Assembly (NCBI GenBank): GCA_964553105.1
Contig: CAZKJO010000003.1
Location: forward strand, 1-64,000
Direction of reading: 5' to 3'
DNA: 64,000 bases
Source: Profundicola sp964553105
GTDB lineage: Bacteria > Bacteroidota > Bacteroidia > Flavobacteriales > Weeksellaceae
Shown here: in pieces, positions 24,692 through 33,072 of the stretch
Layout of the letters: each line of letters opens with the position of its first letter
Position numbering within the stretch: the stretch's first letter is position 1
Notes under the pieces: model-generated
Database searches by the model: none
Told to the model about the DNA's origin: nothing
The model's input: the letters and a program-made list of their open reading frames with translations, nothing else
Translations under genes and position numbers: made by a program

Positions 24692-25255
24692 ATGAATATG
24701 ATGATTCGTAAAGCGAATGCTAGTGATGCAAAACCTATAGCTACATTTCTTATGCTAGCTATGGAAGAAATTTTCTATGGATTTATCGGAGAAAGAGACT
24801 ACGATCTTGCTATTGAAGTTTTGGAAACATTGGTTCATTCCAGTTCTAATCAATATTCCTATGAAAATTGCTGGGTAGCTGAATTAAATTCAGAGCCTGT
24901 AGCTGTAGCTTGTGTGTATGATGGAGGCAAACTATATGATTTAAGAAAACCAGTCCAAGAGCTCATAAAAACTCGTTTTAATAGAGATTTCAGTCCAGAA
25001 GATGAAACTCAATCCGGTGAATTTTATATTGATTGCGTCGGAGTGAGTGAACAGCATCAAGGTAAAGGGCTGGGTTCCAAAATGTTTAAATTCTTAATAG
25101 ATGAGTTTGTAAATAAGAGAAATAAAATTTTAGGCCTATTGGTAGAAGAAGAAAACCCTAATGCTAAACGTTTGTATGAGAAGCTTGGGTTTATAGTCGT
25201 TGGAGAGAAAACCTTAATGGGAAAGAAACTAGATCATATGCAAATTAATAATTAA
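24692..25255 (+). CDS. GNAT-family N-acetyltransferase
   Basis: 187 residues, one GNAT domain. The acetyl-CoA-binding motif A is FYIDCVGVSEQHQGKGLGSK near 110-129 (Q/RxxGxG variant QGKGLG). Motif B is seen at NAKRLYEKLGFIVVGE. N-terminal IRKANASDAKPIATFL is typical. The substrate cannot be inferred. It follows the HTTM gene by 9 bases and probably shares its transcript. Confidence 0.88.
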   Translation: MNMMIRKANASDAKPIATFLMLAMEEIFYGFIGERDYDLAIEVLETLVHSSSNQYSYENCWVAELNSEPVAVACVYDGGKLYDLRKPVQELIKTRFNRDFSPEDETQSGEFYIDCVGVSEQHQGKGLGSKMFKFLIDEFVNKRNKILGLLVEEENPNAKRLYEKLGFIVVGEKTLMGKKLDHMQINN

Positions 25256-25263
25256 ATGAAAAA

Positions 25264-25309
25264 GCCCTCAAGAAATTTTTTCTCAGGGCGTTTATTTAAA
25301 TTTTTTTTT
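25264..25309. terminator. Terminator between GNAT and HIT genes
   Basis: GCCCT and AGGGC pair around an AGAAA/TTTCT inner stem; an A run lies before and a T-rich run (nine T) after. It can end transcription of the GNAT gene and, read from the other strand, of the convergent HIT gene. Confidence 0.65.
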
Positions 25310-25318
25310 GAACAAAAA

Positions 25319-25711
25319 TTAGTGCGCAGATTTTATTTTATCTGCTATTTCTTGCATTTTTTCAGGTGTGAATTCCTTTTTAGGCTGCATAAAATTAATA
25401 TCGTTCATTTCATTCAAGGGAACCAAATGCACATGCACATGCGGAACTTCTAATCCAATCACCGCAACACCCACGCGCAAACACGGAATAACTTTTTCAA
25501 TACCTTGAGCCACATCATACGCAAAATCCATTAATCCTAAATAGGTCTCTTTGTCTAAGTCCCAAATTTTATCAACTTCTTTTTTAGGAACAACTAAGGT
25601 ATGACCTTCCACCAATGGGAATGCATCTAAAAAAGCAATATAATTTTCGTTTTCAGCTATTTTATAAGATGGAATTTCTCCTTTTATTATTTTCGTGAAA
25701 ATACTAGCCAT
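25319..25711 (-). CDS. HIT-family nucleotide hydrolase
   Basis: 130 residues. The histidine triad HVHVHLVP is at about 91-98, with the catalytic middle His. The start IFTKIIKGEIPSYKIAENE and the GHTLVVPKKEVDKIWDL segment are typical of Hint/HinT-like proteins, which hydrolyse purine nucleotide phosphoramidates or dinucleotides. It lies 1 base after the greA stop, so the two genes form an operon. Confidence 0.94.
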   Translation of the reverse strand: MASIFTKIIKGEIPSYKIAENENYIAFLDAFPLVEGHTLVVPKKEVDKIWDLDKETYLGLMDFAYDVAQGIEKVIPCLRVGVAVIGLEVPHVHVHLVPLNEMNDINFMQPKKEFTPEKMQEIADKIKSAH

Positions 25712-25712
25712 A

Positions 25713-26195
25713 TTACATTTCTAATTTTAAATCGATGATTTCAAAATTCAATTTGTTGCCATTTGGCAGAATAATTTCGGCTAAATCACCTAATTTTTTA
25801 CCTAATAAACCTTTAGCAATTGGCGTATTTACAGATATCTTCCCTGATTTTAAATCAGACTCCGATTCAGGAACTAAACTATAAGTCATAGTTTGTCCAT
25901 TGGCCATATTTTTTAATGTTACTGTGGATAAAATGGAAACCTTGTTTGCATCTAATTGAGAAGCATCGATAATACGAGCATTGGCCACCAAATCTTTCAA
26001 TTTAGAGATTCTTGACTCTAGCATACCTTGAGCTTCCTTAGCTGCATCATACTCAGCATTCTCAGATAAATCACCTTTATCTCGTGCATCTGCAATTTGT
26101 TGAGTAATATTCGGTCTTTCAACAGTTTCTAATTGCTTCAACTCTGCACGCAATTTATCTAAGCCTTCTTTGGTTACATATTGTATATTTGCCAT
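25713..26195 (-). CDS. greA: Transcription elongation factor GreA
   Basis: 160 residues from ATG at 26195. GreA binds in the RNA polymerase secondary channel and promotes cleavage of backtracked RNA. N-terminal coiled coil at about 5-75 with the acidic tip DARDKGDLSENAEYDAAKEAQ and ESRISKLKDLV. C-terminal FKBP-like domain with SVNTPIAKGLLGKKLGD. A longer frame to 26264 exists, but its extra 23 residues are not GreA-like and start at the promoter itself. A -7 box TATATTTG lies at 26254-26261. Confidence 0.96.
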   Translation of the reverse strand: MANIQYVTKEGLDKLRAELKQLETVERPNITQQIADARDKGDLSENAEYDAAKEAQGMLESRISKLKDLVANARIIDASQLDANKVSILSTVTLKNMANGQTMTYSLVPESESDLKSGKISVNTPIAKGLLGKKLGDLAEIILPNGNKLNFEIIDLKLEM

Positions 26196-26253
26196 AATGT
26201 ATCTAATATTAATAAAAGAATAATCCCGCACGTAATTGTGGGGACTATCAAGA

Positions 26254-26261
26254 CAAATATA
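26254..26261 (-). promoter_or_regulatory. Promoter -7 box of greA-HIT operon
   Basis: TATATTTG on the minus strand, 58 bases before the greA ATG at 26195. In the leader between them, TCCC and CAC pair with GTG and GGGA (26224-26244, one bulged base), a small possible hairpin. Confidence 0.5.
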
Positions 26262-26275
26262 CAAATAATTTCAAG

Positions 26276-26734
26276 ATGAAACATTTTAAAAAGCTTTTCT
26301 ATATAAAATTCGTGTTTTTAACTTTCTTTTTTTCAATAACTTGTATAAGTTGTAACGACGAGGATACAACCGTTAGCTGTATACCGAATGTTAGCGTGTC
26401 GGCACAGTATAATCTAAACCTTCCCGCTTATTCAGATTTAAATATGCCTAATGGCTATGTTGAGTTAGCTCCCGATGGAACCAATGGAAGTAGAGGTATG
26501 ATAATCGTAAATACTGGTAATGGTTTTAATGCTTATGATCGAAATGCGCCTCATCTTTGCCCATCTTCAGATACTACATTAGAAGTTTATGAAGATATTA
26601 AAATAGTTTGTCCACACGATGGCGCAGAGTGGTTGTTGCGTTCTGGGCAACCACTGAATGATGCTACACAAGGTAGAACACCAAGAAAATTCTTGGTCCA
26701 ACTAAGTGGTAGCGTTCTTACTATAAATTATTAA
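26276..26734 (+). CDS. Rieske-like lipoprotein with unusual ligand pattern
   Basis: 152 residues. Lipoprotein signal with lipobox ISC near residue 26. The C-terminal 100 residues have the look of a small Rieske fold as found in secreted Bacteroidota proteins (GNGFNAYDRNAPHLCPSS, then DIKIVCPHDGAEWLLRSGQP, and KFLVQLSGSVLTINY). A normal Rieske protein has CxH and CxxH. Here the two boxes read HLC and CPH, so two Cys and two His are present in changed order. Whether a 2Fe-2S cluster is bound is open. It is divergent from greA. Confidence 0.7.
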   Translation: MKHFKKLFYIKFVFLTFFFSITCISCNDEDTTVSCIPNVSVSAQYNLNLPAYSDLNMPNGYVELAPDGTNGSRGMIIVNTGNGFNAYDRNAPHLCPSSDTTLEVYEDIKIVCPHDGAEWLLRSGQPLNDATQGRTPRKFLVQLSGSVLTINY

Positions 26735-26768
26735 TTCGCTAGGACTAATTGCTCCTAAAGACTATTGA

Positions 26769-27197
26769 TTAAAATGATTTAATTACGTGGGTAACGATGC
26801 CCCAAATTTGAAAATTACTCTCTTCAGAAATATGAATGGGCCTATAGTCTACATTGGCAGGCATTAACCAAATTCCATCTCTTTTAAGCTTAATTCTTTT
26901 GCAGGTGAATTCACCATCTACAAAACAAACTGCTATTTTACCATCTTCTGGCTCTAAACTTCTGTCAATCACTAATAAATCTCCATCGCTTATACCATCA
27001 TCAATCATAGATTGTCCGCTAACTCTAGCGTAAAATGTGGTGAGGGGATTTCGAATCAACTTTTTGTTGATATCCATTTTTCCAGCAATACTTTCGTATT
27101 GTGGATTCGGCATTCCACAACTAATACCGTTGGAATAAACAGGTAGTTCTAAATGAAAGTTATCTTCTGCGTGTAAAATTTCTAAAACCATGGACAT
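26769..27197 (-). CDS. umuD: UmuD-like S24 peptidase
   Basis: 142 residues. Self-cleavage site Cys27-Gly28 (ISCGMPNPQ), catalytic Ser63 (SGQSMIDDGI) and Lys100 (FTCKRIK). These match UmuD C24-G25, S60, K97 with a constant shift of 3. UmuD with UmuC makes DNA polymerase V for error-prone repair. No umuC follows: the downstream neighbour is the convergent Rieske-like gene. A second ATG at 27191 is possible. It lies 53 bases after mvaA on the same strand. Confidence 0.88.
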   Translation of the reverse strand: MSMVLEILHAEDNFHLELPVYSNGISCGMPNPQYESIAGKMDINKKLIRNPLTTFYARVSGQSMIDDGISDGDLLVIDRSLEPEDGKIAVCFVDGEFTCKRIKLKRDGIWLMPANVDYRPIHISEESNFQIWGIVTHVIKSF

Positions 27198-27250
27198 AAA
27201 TTAAATATAGTGTTTAAATTCATAAATTAGATTAATAAAGTCTGTTAAAA

Positions 27251-28588
27251 CTATAATTCATCCAAAGATTTAAGCTTTCTGATGCGCATAAACTCTTCGA
27301 CAACAGCATGATGCGTAACTGTTTTATCTCTGAAGTATACCGTAAAATATTCGCGCTCTCGGGTGTTTGCACCTAATTGATTTAAAATATTATATAAATG
27401 CATCTTCATATGCCCTTTCTGAATTCCAACTGTAGTTAATGAGCGTAATGCTGCGAAATTTTGTGCCAATCCAGCAACCGCAACGATTCCCATCAACTTC
27501 TGAGCATCAGGATTTCCTAATAAATCTAAAGAAAATTTCACCAATGGATGCAATGAAGTTAAACCGCCCACCGTACCTAAAGCAATAGGTAAATCGAGCC
27601 AAAATCTAAATTCACCATCTTTAACTTCACAATGGGTTAAACTGGTATAAGTTCCATCCTTAGAAGCATAGGTATGTGCATCTGCTTCAACTGCTCGAAA
27701 GTCGTTTCCAGTAGCAATTACAACCGCATCTATACCATTCATGATGCCTTTATTATGTGTAGTTGCCCGGTAAGGTTCTACCTCGGCAATTTTAACAGCT
27801 AAAGAGAATTTCTCAACAAATTCGTCGGCTGAGATTCCTTCTTCTGCTAAATCTTCCACTTTACATCTAACCTCAGCTCTCACCATATTTTCAGGAGTAA
27901 AATTGGATAGAATACACATTACAATCTGAAGTGATTTTTTCTCTTCCTGCGTAAAAGATTCATCCTTAGCTAATTCTCTTTCTAGTGTCTTTGCAAACTG
28001 TTCTAAACATGAATTAATAAAGTTGGCACCCATTGAATCACGGGTATCAAACTTAGCTTCAATTTGATAGTAATTTGGAATCTGAGCTGATTTATTTATT
28101 AATTCTAAAGATAAAATACCACCACCTCTTTTCTCCATGTTTTTGGTAATAGAAGAAGTATCGGCTTTTAAAATATCCTTTAAGTTGCTATTAAAAAATG
28201 CTTGAAGTTTTTGATCATCCCCTTTGAACATAAAGTGAACATGACCTAATTTTTTATTACCTAAAATTTTGGTGTGAAAACCACCGCGGTCTAACCAATA
28301 TTTAGCAGCTTTAGATGCTGCAGCAACCACAGAGCTTTCTTCTATAGCCATTGGAATAGCATAAAGTTTCCCGTCAATTAAGAAATTGGGAGCAATTCCA
28401 AAAGGCATATAATAATTGGAAATCGTGTTTTCAGAGAATTCATCATGCAAACGTTGAAGTTCAGCATCGTCGTTCCAATATTGTTTTAAAATTTTCTTGG
28501 CCTGCTTTGAATCTTTAAGATAGTTTTCAGTTAACCAATTGATTTTTTCTTTTTTATTAAGCTTTGAAAATCCTGATATAGGTTGCAT
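27251..28588 (-). CDS. mvaA: Hydroxymethylglutaryl-CoA reductase, class II
   Basis: 445 residues. It reduces HMG-CoA to mevalonate, the committed step of the mevalonate pathway to isoprenoids used by many Flavobacteriia. Seen: AIPMAIEESSVVAAASKAAKYW (substrate site with catalytic Glu), VRAEVRCKVEDL, ATTHNKGIMNGIDAVVIATGND, LPIALGTVGGLTSLHPL and a C-terminal catalytic His region (KGHMKMHLYNI). Class II spacing and length fit. It is often labelled 'degradative', but the context suggests biosynthesis. Confidence 0.94.
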   Translation of the reverse strand: MQPISGFSKLNKKEKINWLTENYLKDSKQAKKILKQYWNDDAELQRLHDEFSENTISNYYMPFGIAPNFLIDGKLYAIPMAIEESSVVAAASKAAKYWLDRGGFHTKILGNKKLGHVHFMFKGDDQKLQAFFNSNLKDILKADTSSITKNMEKRGGGILSLELINKSAQIPNYYQIEAKFDTRDSMGANFINSCLEQFAKTLERELAKDESFTQEEKKSLQIVMCILSNFTPENMVRAEVRCKVEDLAEEGISADEFVEKFSLAVKIAEVEPYRATTHNKGIMNGIDAVVIATGNDFRAVEADAHTYASKDGTYTSLTHCEVKDGEFRFWLDLPIALGTVGGLTSLHPLVKFSLDLLGNPDAQKLMGIVAVAGLAQNFAALRSLTTVGIQKGHMKMHLYNILNQLGANTREREYFTVYFRDKTVTHHAVVEEFMRIRKLKSLDEL

Positions 28589-28688
28589 AATGTGAAATTA
28601 TATAATAAAAATAAGTATAAAGCTAATGAATTAAATTAAAAGCGAGCTATAGTTCAAGAAAGGTTTAATATCTAAATTGTAAATGTCT

Positions 28689-29087
28689 TTATTTACTCGG
28701 AACGTAATCCTCAATGGATTTTACATCCACTTTTTCCTTACATTTTTCTAAATTAAGCTTCCAATGATATGTAGAATCATGATAATAAGCAACATACTTT
28801 CCGCAAGGTTCCGCTCTTTGATCACTCAAATCGAAATTAATATCTAATTCTGGTAAAATATCATTCCTAAAACTTGCTGTATCTATATTGGCTGATTCTA
28901 ATTTGACCAATGCATCATTTGAATATAATATGGGTTTACTCTTCATTTCTAGCAAAACCCTGCCACCTGGCAAATAGTTAGTAACCATGTCTTTGCAGGA
29001 GTTTCTTTTACCAAAAATTAAAATAACCAAAAATGTGCCCGCTAAAACACCAATTAAATAAAACTTAAAGCGTTCAATAAAACTCAT
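28689..29087 (-). CDS. Hypothetical membrane-anchored protein
   Basis: 132 residues. One membrane helix at 7-25 (FKFYLIGVLAGTFLVILIFG), then a basic patch KRNSCKD and a soluble domain of about 100 residues with three Cys (30, 95 and 116). The end overlaps the ald stop by 4 bases (ATGA type), so it is translated from the ald transcript. Small proteins of this kind follow alanine dehydrogenase in related genomes, from memory. Function unknown. Confidence 0.78.
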   Translation of the reverse strand: MSFIERFKFYLIGVLAGTFLVILIFGKRNSCKDMVTNYLPGGRVLLEMKSKPILYSNDALVKLESANIDTASFRNDILPELDINFDLSDQRAEPCGKYVAYYHDSTYHWKLNLEKCKEKVDVKSIEDYVPSK

Positions 29088-30286
29088 AACATCAACAAAT
29101 TAATATCTTTAAAATCTAAATCGAACCATTCCGCAAGTTCTCTGTTTGCGTGGCGTCCTTTGAATAAATAACAGCCATTTCTTAAACCAGCATCTTTACT
29201 TATTAAACAGTCGAAGCCACCTTCGTGACCCACTTCTAATAAATAGGGCAAGAAAAAGTTGCTCAATGCTTTACTCGCTGTTCTAGCATAGCGAGAGGTA
29301 ATGTTGGTTACACCATAGTGGATTACACCATGTTTAATCTGTGTAGGGTGTTCGTGTGTAGTAATTTCTGAAGTCTCAAAACAACCACCTCCATCTATAC
29401 TCACATCAATAATTACAGAGCCTTGTTTCATGGTTTGAACCATTTCCTCTGTAACAATGGTGGGCGTTCTAGGATTTCCTCGAATCGCTCCAATGGCAAT
29501 ATCACTACGTCTTAATGCCTTTTTTATTTCTTTGGGATCTAATGTACTGGTCGAAACACGATGACCGATTTCATTTTGTAATCTTCTCAATCGCATCAAA
29601 GATGAATCAAAAATACGAACACTAGCGCCTAAGCCAATCGCTGCTCTAGCTGCACATTCGCCAACGGTTCCTCCGCCCAAGATCACAACCTCTGCCGGAC
29701 GAACTCCAGCGATCCCTCCTAACATTACACCATTTCCGCCATGATCTGTGGCCAAAAGTTCTGCTGCAATTAAAATGGAAGTCGTACCTGCTATTTCTGA
29801 AATAAGTCTCACTAAAGGAAGTTGACCGTGTTGATCTTGTAAATATTCAAAGCCGAGTGCTGATATTTTCTTTCCTGCTAAATGCTCAAAATAGGCTTTG
29901 TTCCTGGTGCTTGGCTGAACAGTTGAAACTAAAAATGAATTGGGTTTCAAAAGTTGTAATTCTTCTTCGGTAGGTGGCTCTACTTTTAAAACTAAAGCCT
30001 GCCCGAATACCTCTTCTGGATCTTGTGATATTTTCGCACCTGCCTCTGAGTATTCCTGATCTGAATATTTAGCGCCTTCGCCTGCATTGGACTGAACTAC
30101 CACTTTGTGGTCGTTGGCAACTAATACCTCAACGGCATCTGGTGTAAGGCATACACGTTTTTCTTGAAAATGAGTTTCCCTTGGAATTCCTATCTGAAGT
30201 TTTCCATTTTTTCTCGCTACTTCTAGTTTTTCCTCACGTGGCATTAATTCTTGTTTGGAAAAAGGTGAAAAATATTGACTACCCAT
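29084..30286 (-). CDS. ald: Alanine dehydrogenase
   Basis: 400 residues. It interconverts L-alanine with pyruvate and ammonia using NAD. N-terminal domain KLQIGIPRETHFQEKRVCLTPDAV with the catalytic Lys region; NAD-binding motif GGGTVGE at 204-210; DVSIDGGGCFETSEITTHEHP and VTNITSRYARTASKALSN near the C-terminus. About 30 residues longer at the N-terminus than the Bacillus enzyme. The gene overlaps tsaE by one base and the membrane-anchored gene by four, forming tsaE-ald-orf. Confidence 0.9.
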   Translation of the reverse strand: MGSQYFSPFSKQELMPREEKLEVARKNGKLQIGIPRETHFQEKRVCLTPDAVEVLVANDHKVVVQSNAGEGAKYSDQEYSEAGAKISQDPEEVFGQALVLKVEPPTEEELQLLKPNSFLVSTVQPSTRNKAYFEHLAGKKISALGFEYLQDQHGQLPLVRLISEIAGTTSILIAAELLATDHGGNGVMLGGIAGVRPAEVVILGGGTVGECAARAAIGLGASVRIFDSSLMRLRRLQNEIGHRVSTSTLDPKEIKKALRRSDIAIGAIRGNPRTPTIVTEEMVQTMKQGSVIIDVSIDGGGCFETSEITTHEHPTQIKHGVIHYGVTNITSRYARTASKALSNFFLPYLLEVGHEGGFDCLISKDAGLRNGCYLFKGRHANRELAEWFDLDFKDINLLML

Positions 30287-30690
30287 TATTTAAAGCTTAT
30301 TGTTCGCACGTTGTCTTTATTTATGATTTCTAAGGTATGATAATTTTCAGGAATCAATGATTCAATTCGCTCGGGCCACTCTACTAAACATAAATTTCCG
30401 CTATATGCATATTCTTCCCAGCCCATATCATAGGCTTCATCTTCACCGTTTATACGATAAAAATCGAAATGATAAACACTGCCTTTTGGCGTTTGATATT
30501 CATTTACTAAAGCGTATGTCGGGCTACTCACATTATCCTCGGATCCTAACTGAATTAGAAATTCCTTGATCAAAGTTGTTTTGCCCGCACCCATTTCTCC
30601 TCTAAACAATATTACATCGTGTTCGATTTGTGGTAAAATATCAGCCACAATCTTGGGAAGATCGATTAAATCATGTGAAACAAAAGTCAT
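30286..30690 (-). CDS. tsaE: tRNA threonylcarbamoyladenosine biosynthesis ATPase TsaE
   Basis: 134 residues from ATG at 30690. TsaE works with TsaB and TsaD to make t6A37 in tRNAs reading ANN codons. Walker A is FRGEMGAGKTTLIKE; SSPTYALVNEY and the HFDFYRI segment are the family marks, and LCLVEWPERIE holds Walker B-like residues. A frame with ATG at 30714 would add 8 residues, but the -7 box lies between the two ATGs, which favours the shorter form. Confidence 0.94.
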   Translation of the reverse strand: MTFVSHDLIDLPKIVADILPQIEHDVILFRGEMGAGKTTLIKEFLIQLGSEDNVSSPTYALVNEYQTPKGSVYHFDFYRINGEDEAYDMGWEEYAYSGNLCLVEWPERIESLIPENYHTLEIINKDNVRTISFK

Positions 30691-30694
30691 CTCA

Positions 30695-30702
30695 CAAAGG
30701 TA
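30695..30702 (-). promoter_or_regulatory. Promoter -7 box of tsaE-ald operon
   Basis: TACCTTTG on the minus strand, 4 bases before the ATG at 30690. Probably gives a leaderless transcript. Confidence 0.5.
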
Positions 30703-30795
30703 ATTTATTTTCATAGAAATTGGGAGATGTAATTGGGGATAATCAAAACATTAATGAAACCTATAAAAACCAATGGATTAATCGTTAAAATTATT

Positions 30796-30803
30796 TATTT
30801 TTG
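30796..30803 (+). promoter_or_regulatory. Promoter -7 box of sensor kinase gene
   Basis: TATTTTTG fits TAnnTTTG, 37 bases before the TTG start at 30841. Confidence 0.45.
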
Positions 30804-30840
30804 AGAAAGAGCAGGTTTTCAGCTACTTTTAAATCTTATT

Positions 30841-31745
30841 TTGAATCTCAAAAATCAATACATAAAAACTCAACAAGTATTTAGACTTATATTATTTGTG
30901 CTTTTCTTTTTAGGAGTACATATTAATGCGCAACAAAATTTAAAGGATACGCTGGACATTGTACAATTAATAGAGGAAAGCAGGCAGCTTCACAAACAAA
31001 ATCATAATGAAAAGGAAGAATATCGATTGGCTAATCTAGCGATTGATAAGGCTTTGGTTTTAGAGGATACGCTTATGTATGCTAGAAGTTTAGATAATCT
31101 TGGCCTTTTATATAGATATCATGAATGGTATAAACTAGCCATGAATCTTCATGTTAGAGCTTATGATCTCGTGGAGCATAAGCAGGTGAAGCCTTTATAC
31201 AAAATGATTTTTGCCAATAATGTAGGATTAGCAGCAAGATATTCTCAGCAGTATGACGATGCTGTTATCTACTACCTAAAAGCCTTGAAACTAGCAGAAC
31301 AAGAAAATAACTTAAAAAATATTGCGATTTCTAGTAATGGGTTGGGAAATACCTTAAGTAAAATACCTAGAGAAGAAGAACAAGCAATTTATTATTTTAA
31401 TAAGGCCGTAGAGTCGAGCGAAGCAAGAAATGATTCCCTTGGAATGGCAATGAACTATCTTTCAATTGCCTACCATTATATCGATAACAATAATGAAGAT
31501 GCAGCTTTTGAAACGCTTTCTAAACTGAAAGAAATAAATGAGAAATTAAAAGATGAATTTGGAATTGCTATTACGAATGAAGCCATGGGTAGAGCGTATA
31601 TTAATGTAAATAATAATCCTATTCTAGGAAAAGAATATTTAACCAAGGCGTTAAAAGGATATGAGAAAGTAAACAAAATTTATAATGTTGCCCACACTTA
31701 CAATCGATTAGGGAATAACGAGATTTCATTAGGAAATAAAAAGGA
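30841..31745 (+). CDS. LytS-type sensor kinase, N-terminal TPR part (cut by gap)
   Basis: About 301 residues before the N run. TTG start; no ATG is available between the upstream stop codon and this point. Signal peptide or first helix at 13-30 (QVFRLILFVLFFLGVHINAQ). Residues 60-300 are tetratricopeptide repeats (ARSLDNLGLLYRYHEW, FANNVGLAARYSQQYDDAV, AISSNGLGNTLSK, HTYNRLGNNEISLGN). This is the periplasmic sensing half of a Bacteroidota TPR histidine kinase. The remaining TPRs, membrane helix and phospho-accepting His lie in the gap. The LytTR regulator downstream is the expected partner. Confidence 0.85.
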
Positions 31746-31845
31746 NNNNNNNNNNNNNNNNNNNNNNNNNNNNNNNNNNNNNNNNNNNNNNNNNNNNNNN
31801 NNNNNNNNNNNNNNNNNNNNNNNNNNNNNNNNNNNNNNNNNNNNN
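31746..31845. other. Assembly gap (100 N)
   Basis: 100 N of unknown true length. Both flanks belong to the same kind of sensor kinase (TPR part left, ATPase part right). The membrane helix and the His-containing dimerisation domain are missing, so the real gap is likely to be longer than 100 bases. Confidence 0.97.
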
Positions 31846-32232
31846 TATCGTTTCGGTGGTAGTTTTACCTATCATATTGAAACCAATGAGGTGAATTTAT
31901 CTCTAGTTAAAATTCCTCCGATGTTATTACAACCCATTATAGAAAATGCTATTTGGCATGGATTATTGGTTTCTCGAAAAGATTCGCGAGAATTAAAAAT
32001 AATAGTAAAAGACCATGGTGATGGAACGCGAATTATAATAGATGATAACGGGATTGGAAGAAAAAAGAGTAAAGAGTTGAAAACAGGCTATATTAAGAAA
32101 AAAAGTCTAGGAATGAAAATCACGTCCGAGAGGATAGAACACTTTAACAATAGCTTTGATTGTAAGATAAAAATGAGCATCATCGACAAGGAAGATGATA
32201 GCGGAACTCAAGTCATACTAGATCTACAATAA
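31846..32232 (+). CDS. LytS-type sensor kinase, C-terminal ATPase part
   Basis: 128 residues after the gap. Contains the end of the His_kinase domain and a HATPase_c domain: IPPMLLQPIIENAIWHGLL (N box), DDNGIGRKKSKEL (G1 box), KKKSLGMKITSERIEHF (G2 region) and GTQVILDL. This is the usual C-terminus of LytS/YehU-type kinases. Most likely the same gene as the TPR fragment left of the gap. The regulator gene starts 23 bases downstream. Confidence 0.88.
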   Translation, partial: YRFGGSFTYHIETNEVNLSLVKIPPMLLQPIIENAIWHGLLVSRKDSRELKIIVKDHGDGTRIIIDDNGIGRKKSKELKTGYIKKKSLGMKITSERIEHFNNSFDCKIKMSIIDKEDDSGTQVILDLQ

Positions 32233-32255
32233 AATATTTCATATATTCGAAGTGT

Positions 32256-33002
32256 ATGAGAGTTGCTATTATAGATGATGAACTGCATTGTATAGAGAGT
32301 TTGGAGATAACTTTATTGAACTTATTTCCAAATATTAACATAGTTTATAAATCATCAAAAGTAGAGGAATCGATATCTGAATTCAAGGAGTTGGATATAG
32401 ATTTATTGTTTCTAGATATTGAAATGCCCGGAATGTCAGGTTTTCAATTTTTAGAAAACTTTGTAGATCGAGATTTTGATGTAATTTTTACAACTGCTTA
32501 TAGTGAATATGCCATTGAAGCATTTAAAGCGCACGCCATCAGTTACTTGTTGAAACCCATAGATGAAACAGATTTACTTGAAGCTGTTGGGGACTGGAAG
32601 AACACAAGGGATAGTGAGGAGGGGAATGATCAAGATATATCTGAATTAATTTCGCATCTAAAGCGAGATGGCCTTTTGACTAGTAAAATATCTGTTCCTA
32701 TTTCTGGTGGTTATCAATTTGTTGAGGTTGAGAATATTATGTATTGTGAAAGTGAAAGTAATTATACCAATATGTTTTTTCAGGATGGAAATTCATTGCT
32801 TATAAGCAAAACTTTGAAAACTTTGGAGAAACTTCTAGCTCCTTTCTATTTTATTCGTGTGCATAAATCATTTTTGATTAATCCCAACTATCTTATTCAA
32901 TACTCTCGTACGGGAGGAGGATATGTAATTATGAAGAATCAAAAGAAGATACCCGTTAGTAAGGATAAAAGAGAAGTAATAATTAATTTGTTTAAGGCTT
33001 GA
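32256..33002 (+). CDS. LytTR-family response regulator
   Basis: 248 residues. Receiver domain 1-120 with acidic pair Asp7/Asp8, phospho-acceptor Asp54 (LLFLDIEMPGMSG), Thr79 (FTTAYSEYA) and Lys101 (YLLKPID). LytTR DNA-binding domain at about 145-245 (YCESESNYTNMFF, FYFIRVHKSFLINPNYL, KKIPVSKDKREVI). It acts with the LytS-type kinase encoded just upstream. It is convergent with the CDC-like gene, a possible but unproven target. Confidence 0.94.
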   Translation: MRVAIIDDELHCIESLEITLLNLFPNINIVYKSSKVEESISEFKELDIDLLFLDIEMPGMSGFQFLENFVDRDFDVIFTTAYSEYAIEAFKAHAISYLLKPIDETDLLEAVGDWKNTRDSEEGNDQDISELISHLKRDGLLTSKISVPISGGYQFVEVENIMYCESESNYTNMFFQDGNSLLISKTLKTLEKLLAPFYFIRVHKSFLINPNYLIQYSRTGGGYVIMKNQKKIPVSKDKREVIINLFKA

Positions 33003-33015
33003 GAAAGAAAATAAT

Positions 33016-33051
33016 AAAGCCATCTCAATAGTTAAATTGGGACGGCTTCTT
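33016..33051. terminator. Bidirectional terminator
   Basis: AAGCC plus a following stretch to CAAT pairs with ATTG...GGCTT over about 13 bases with two G-T pairs; A-rich before and T-rich after. It separates the regulator gene from the convergent CDC-like gene. Confidence 0.7.
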
Positions 33052-33072
33052 TAATTAGATTTAATAATCCTT

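Noticed and set aside
25256..25453. 65-residue plus-strand frame after the GNAT gene
   Set aside because: It covers a terminator hairpin and runs antisense to the HIT gene.
26196..26264. N-terminal extension of GreA by 23 residues
   Set aside because: It reaches into the promoter box at 26254-26261; GreA proteins start at MANIQYVT-like sequence.
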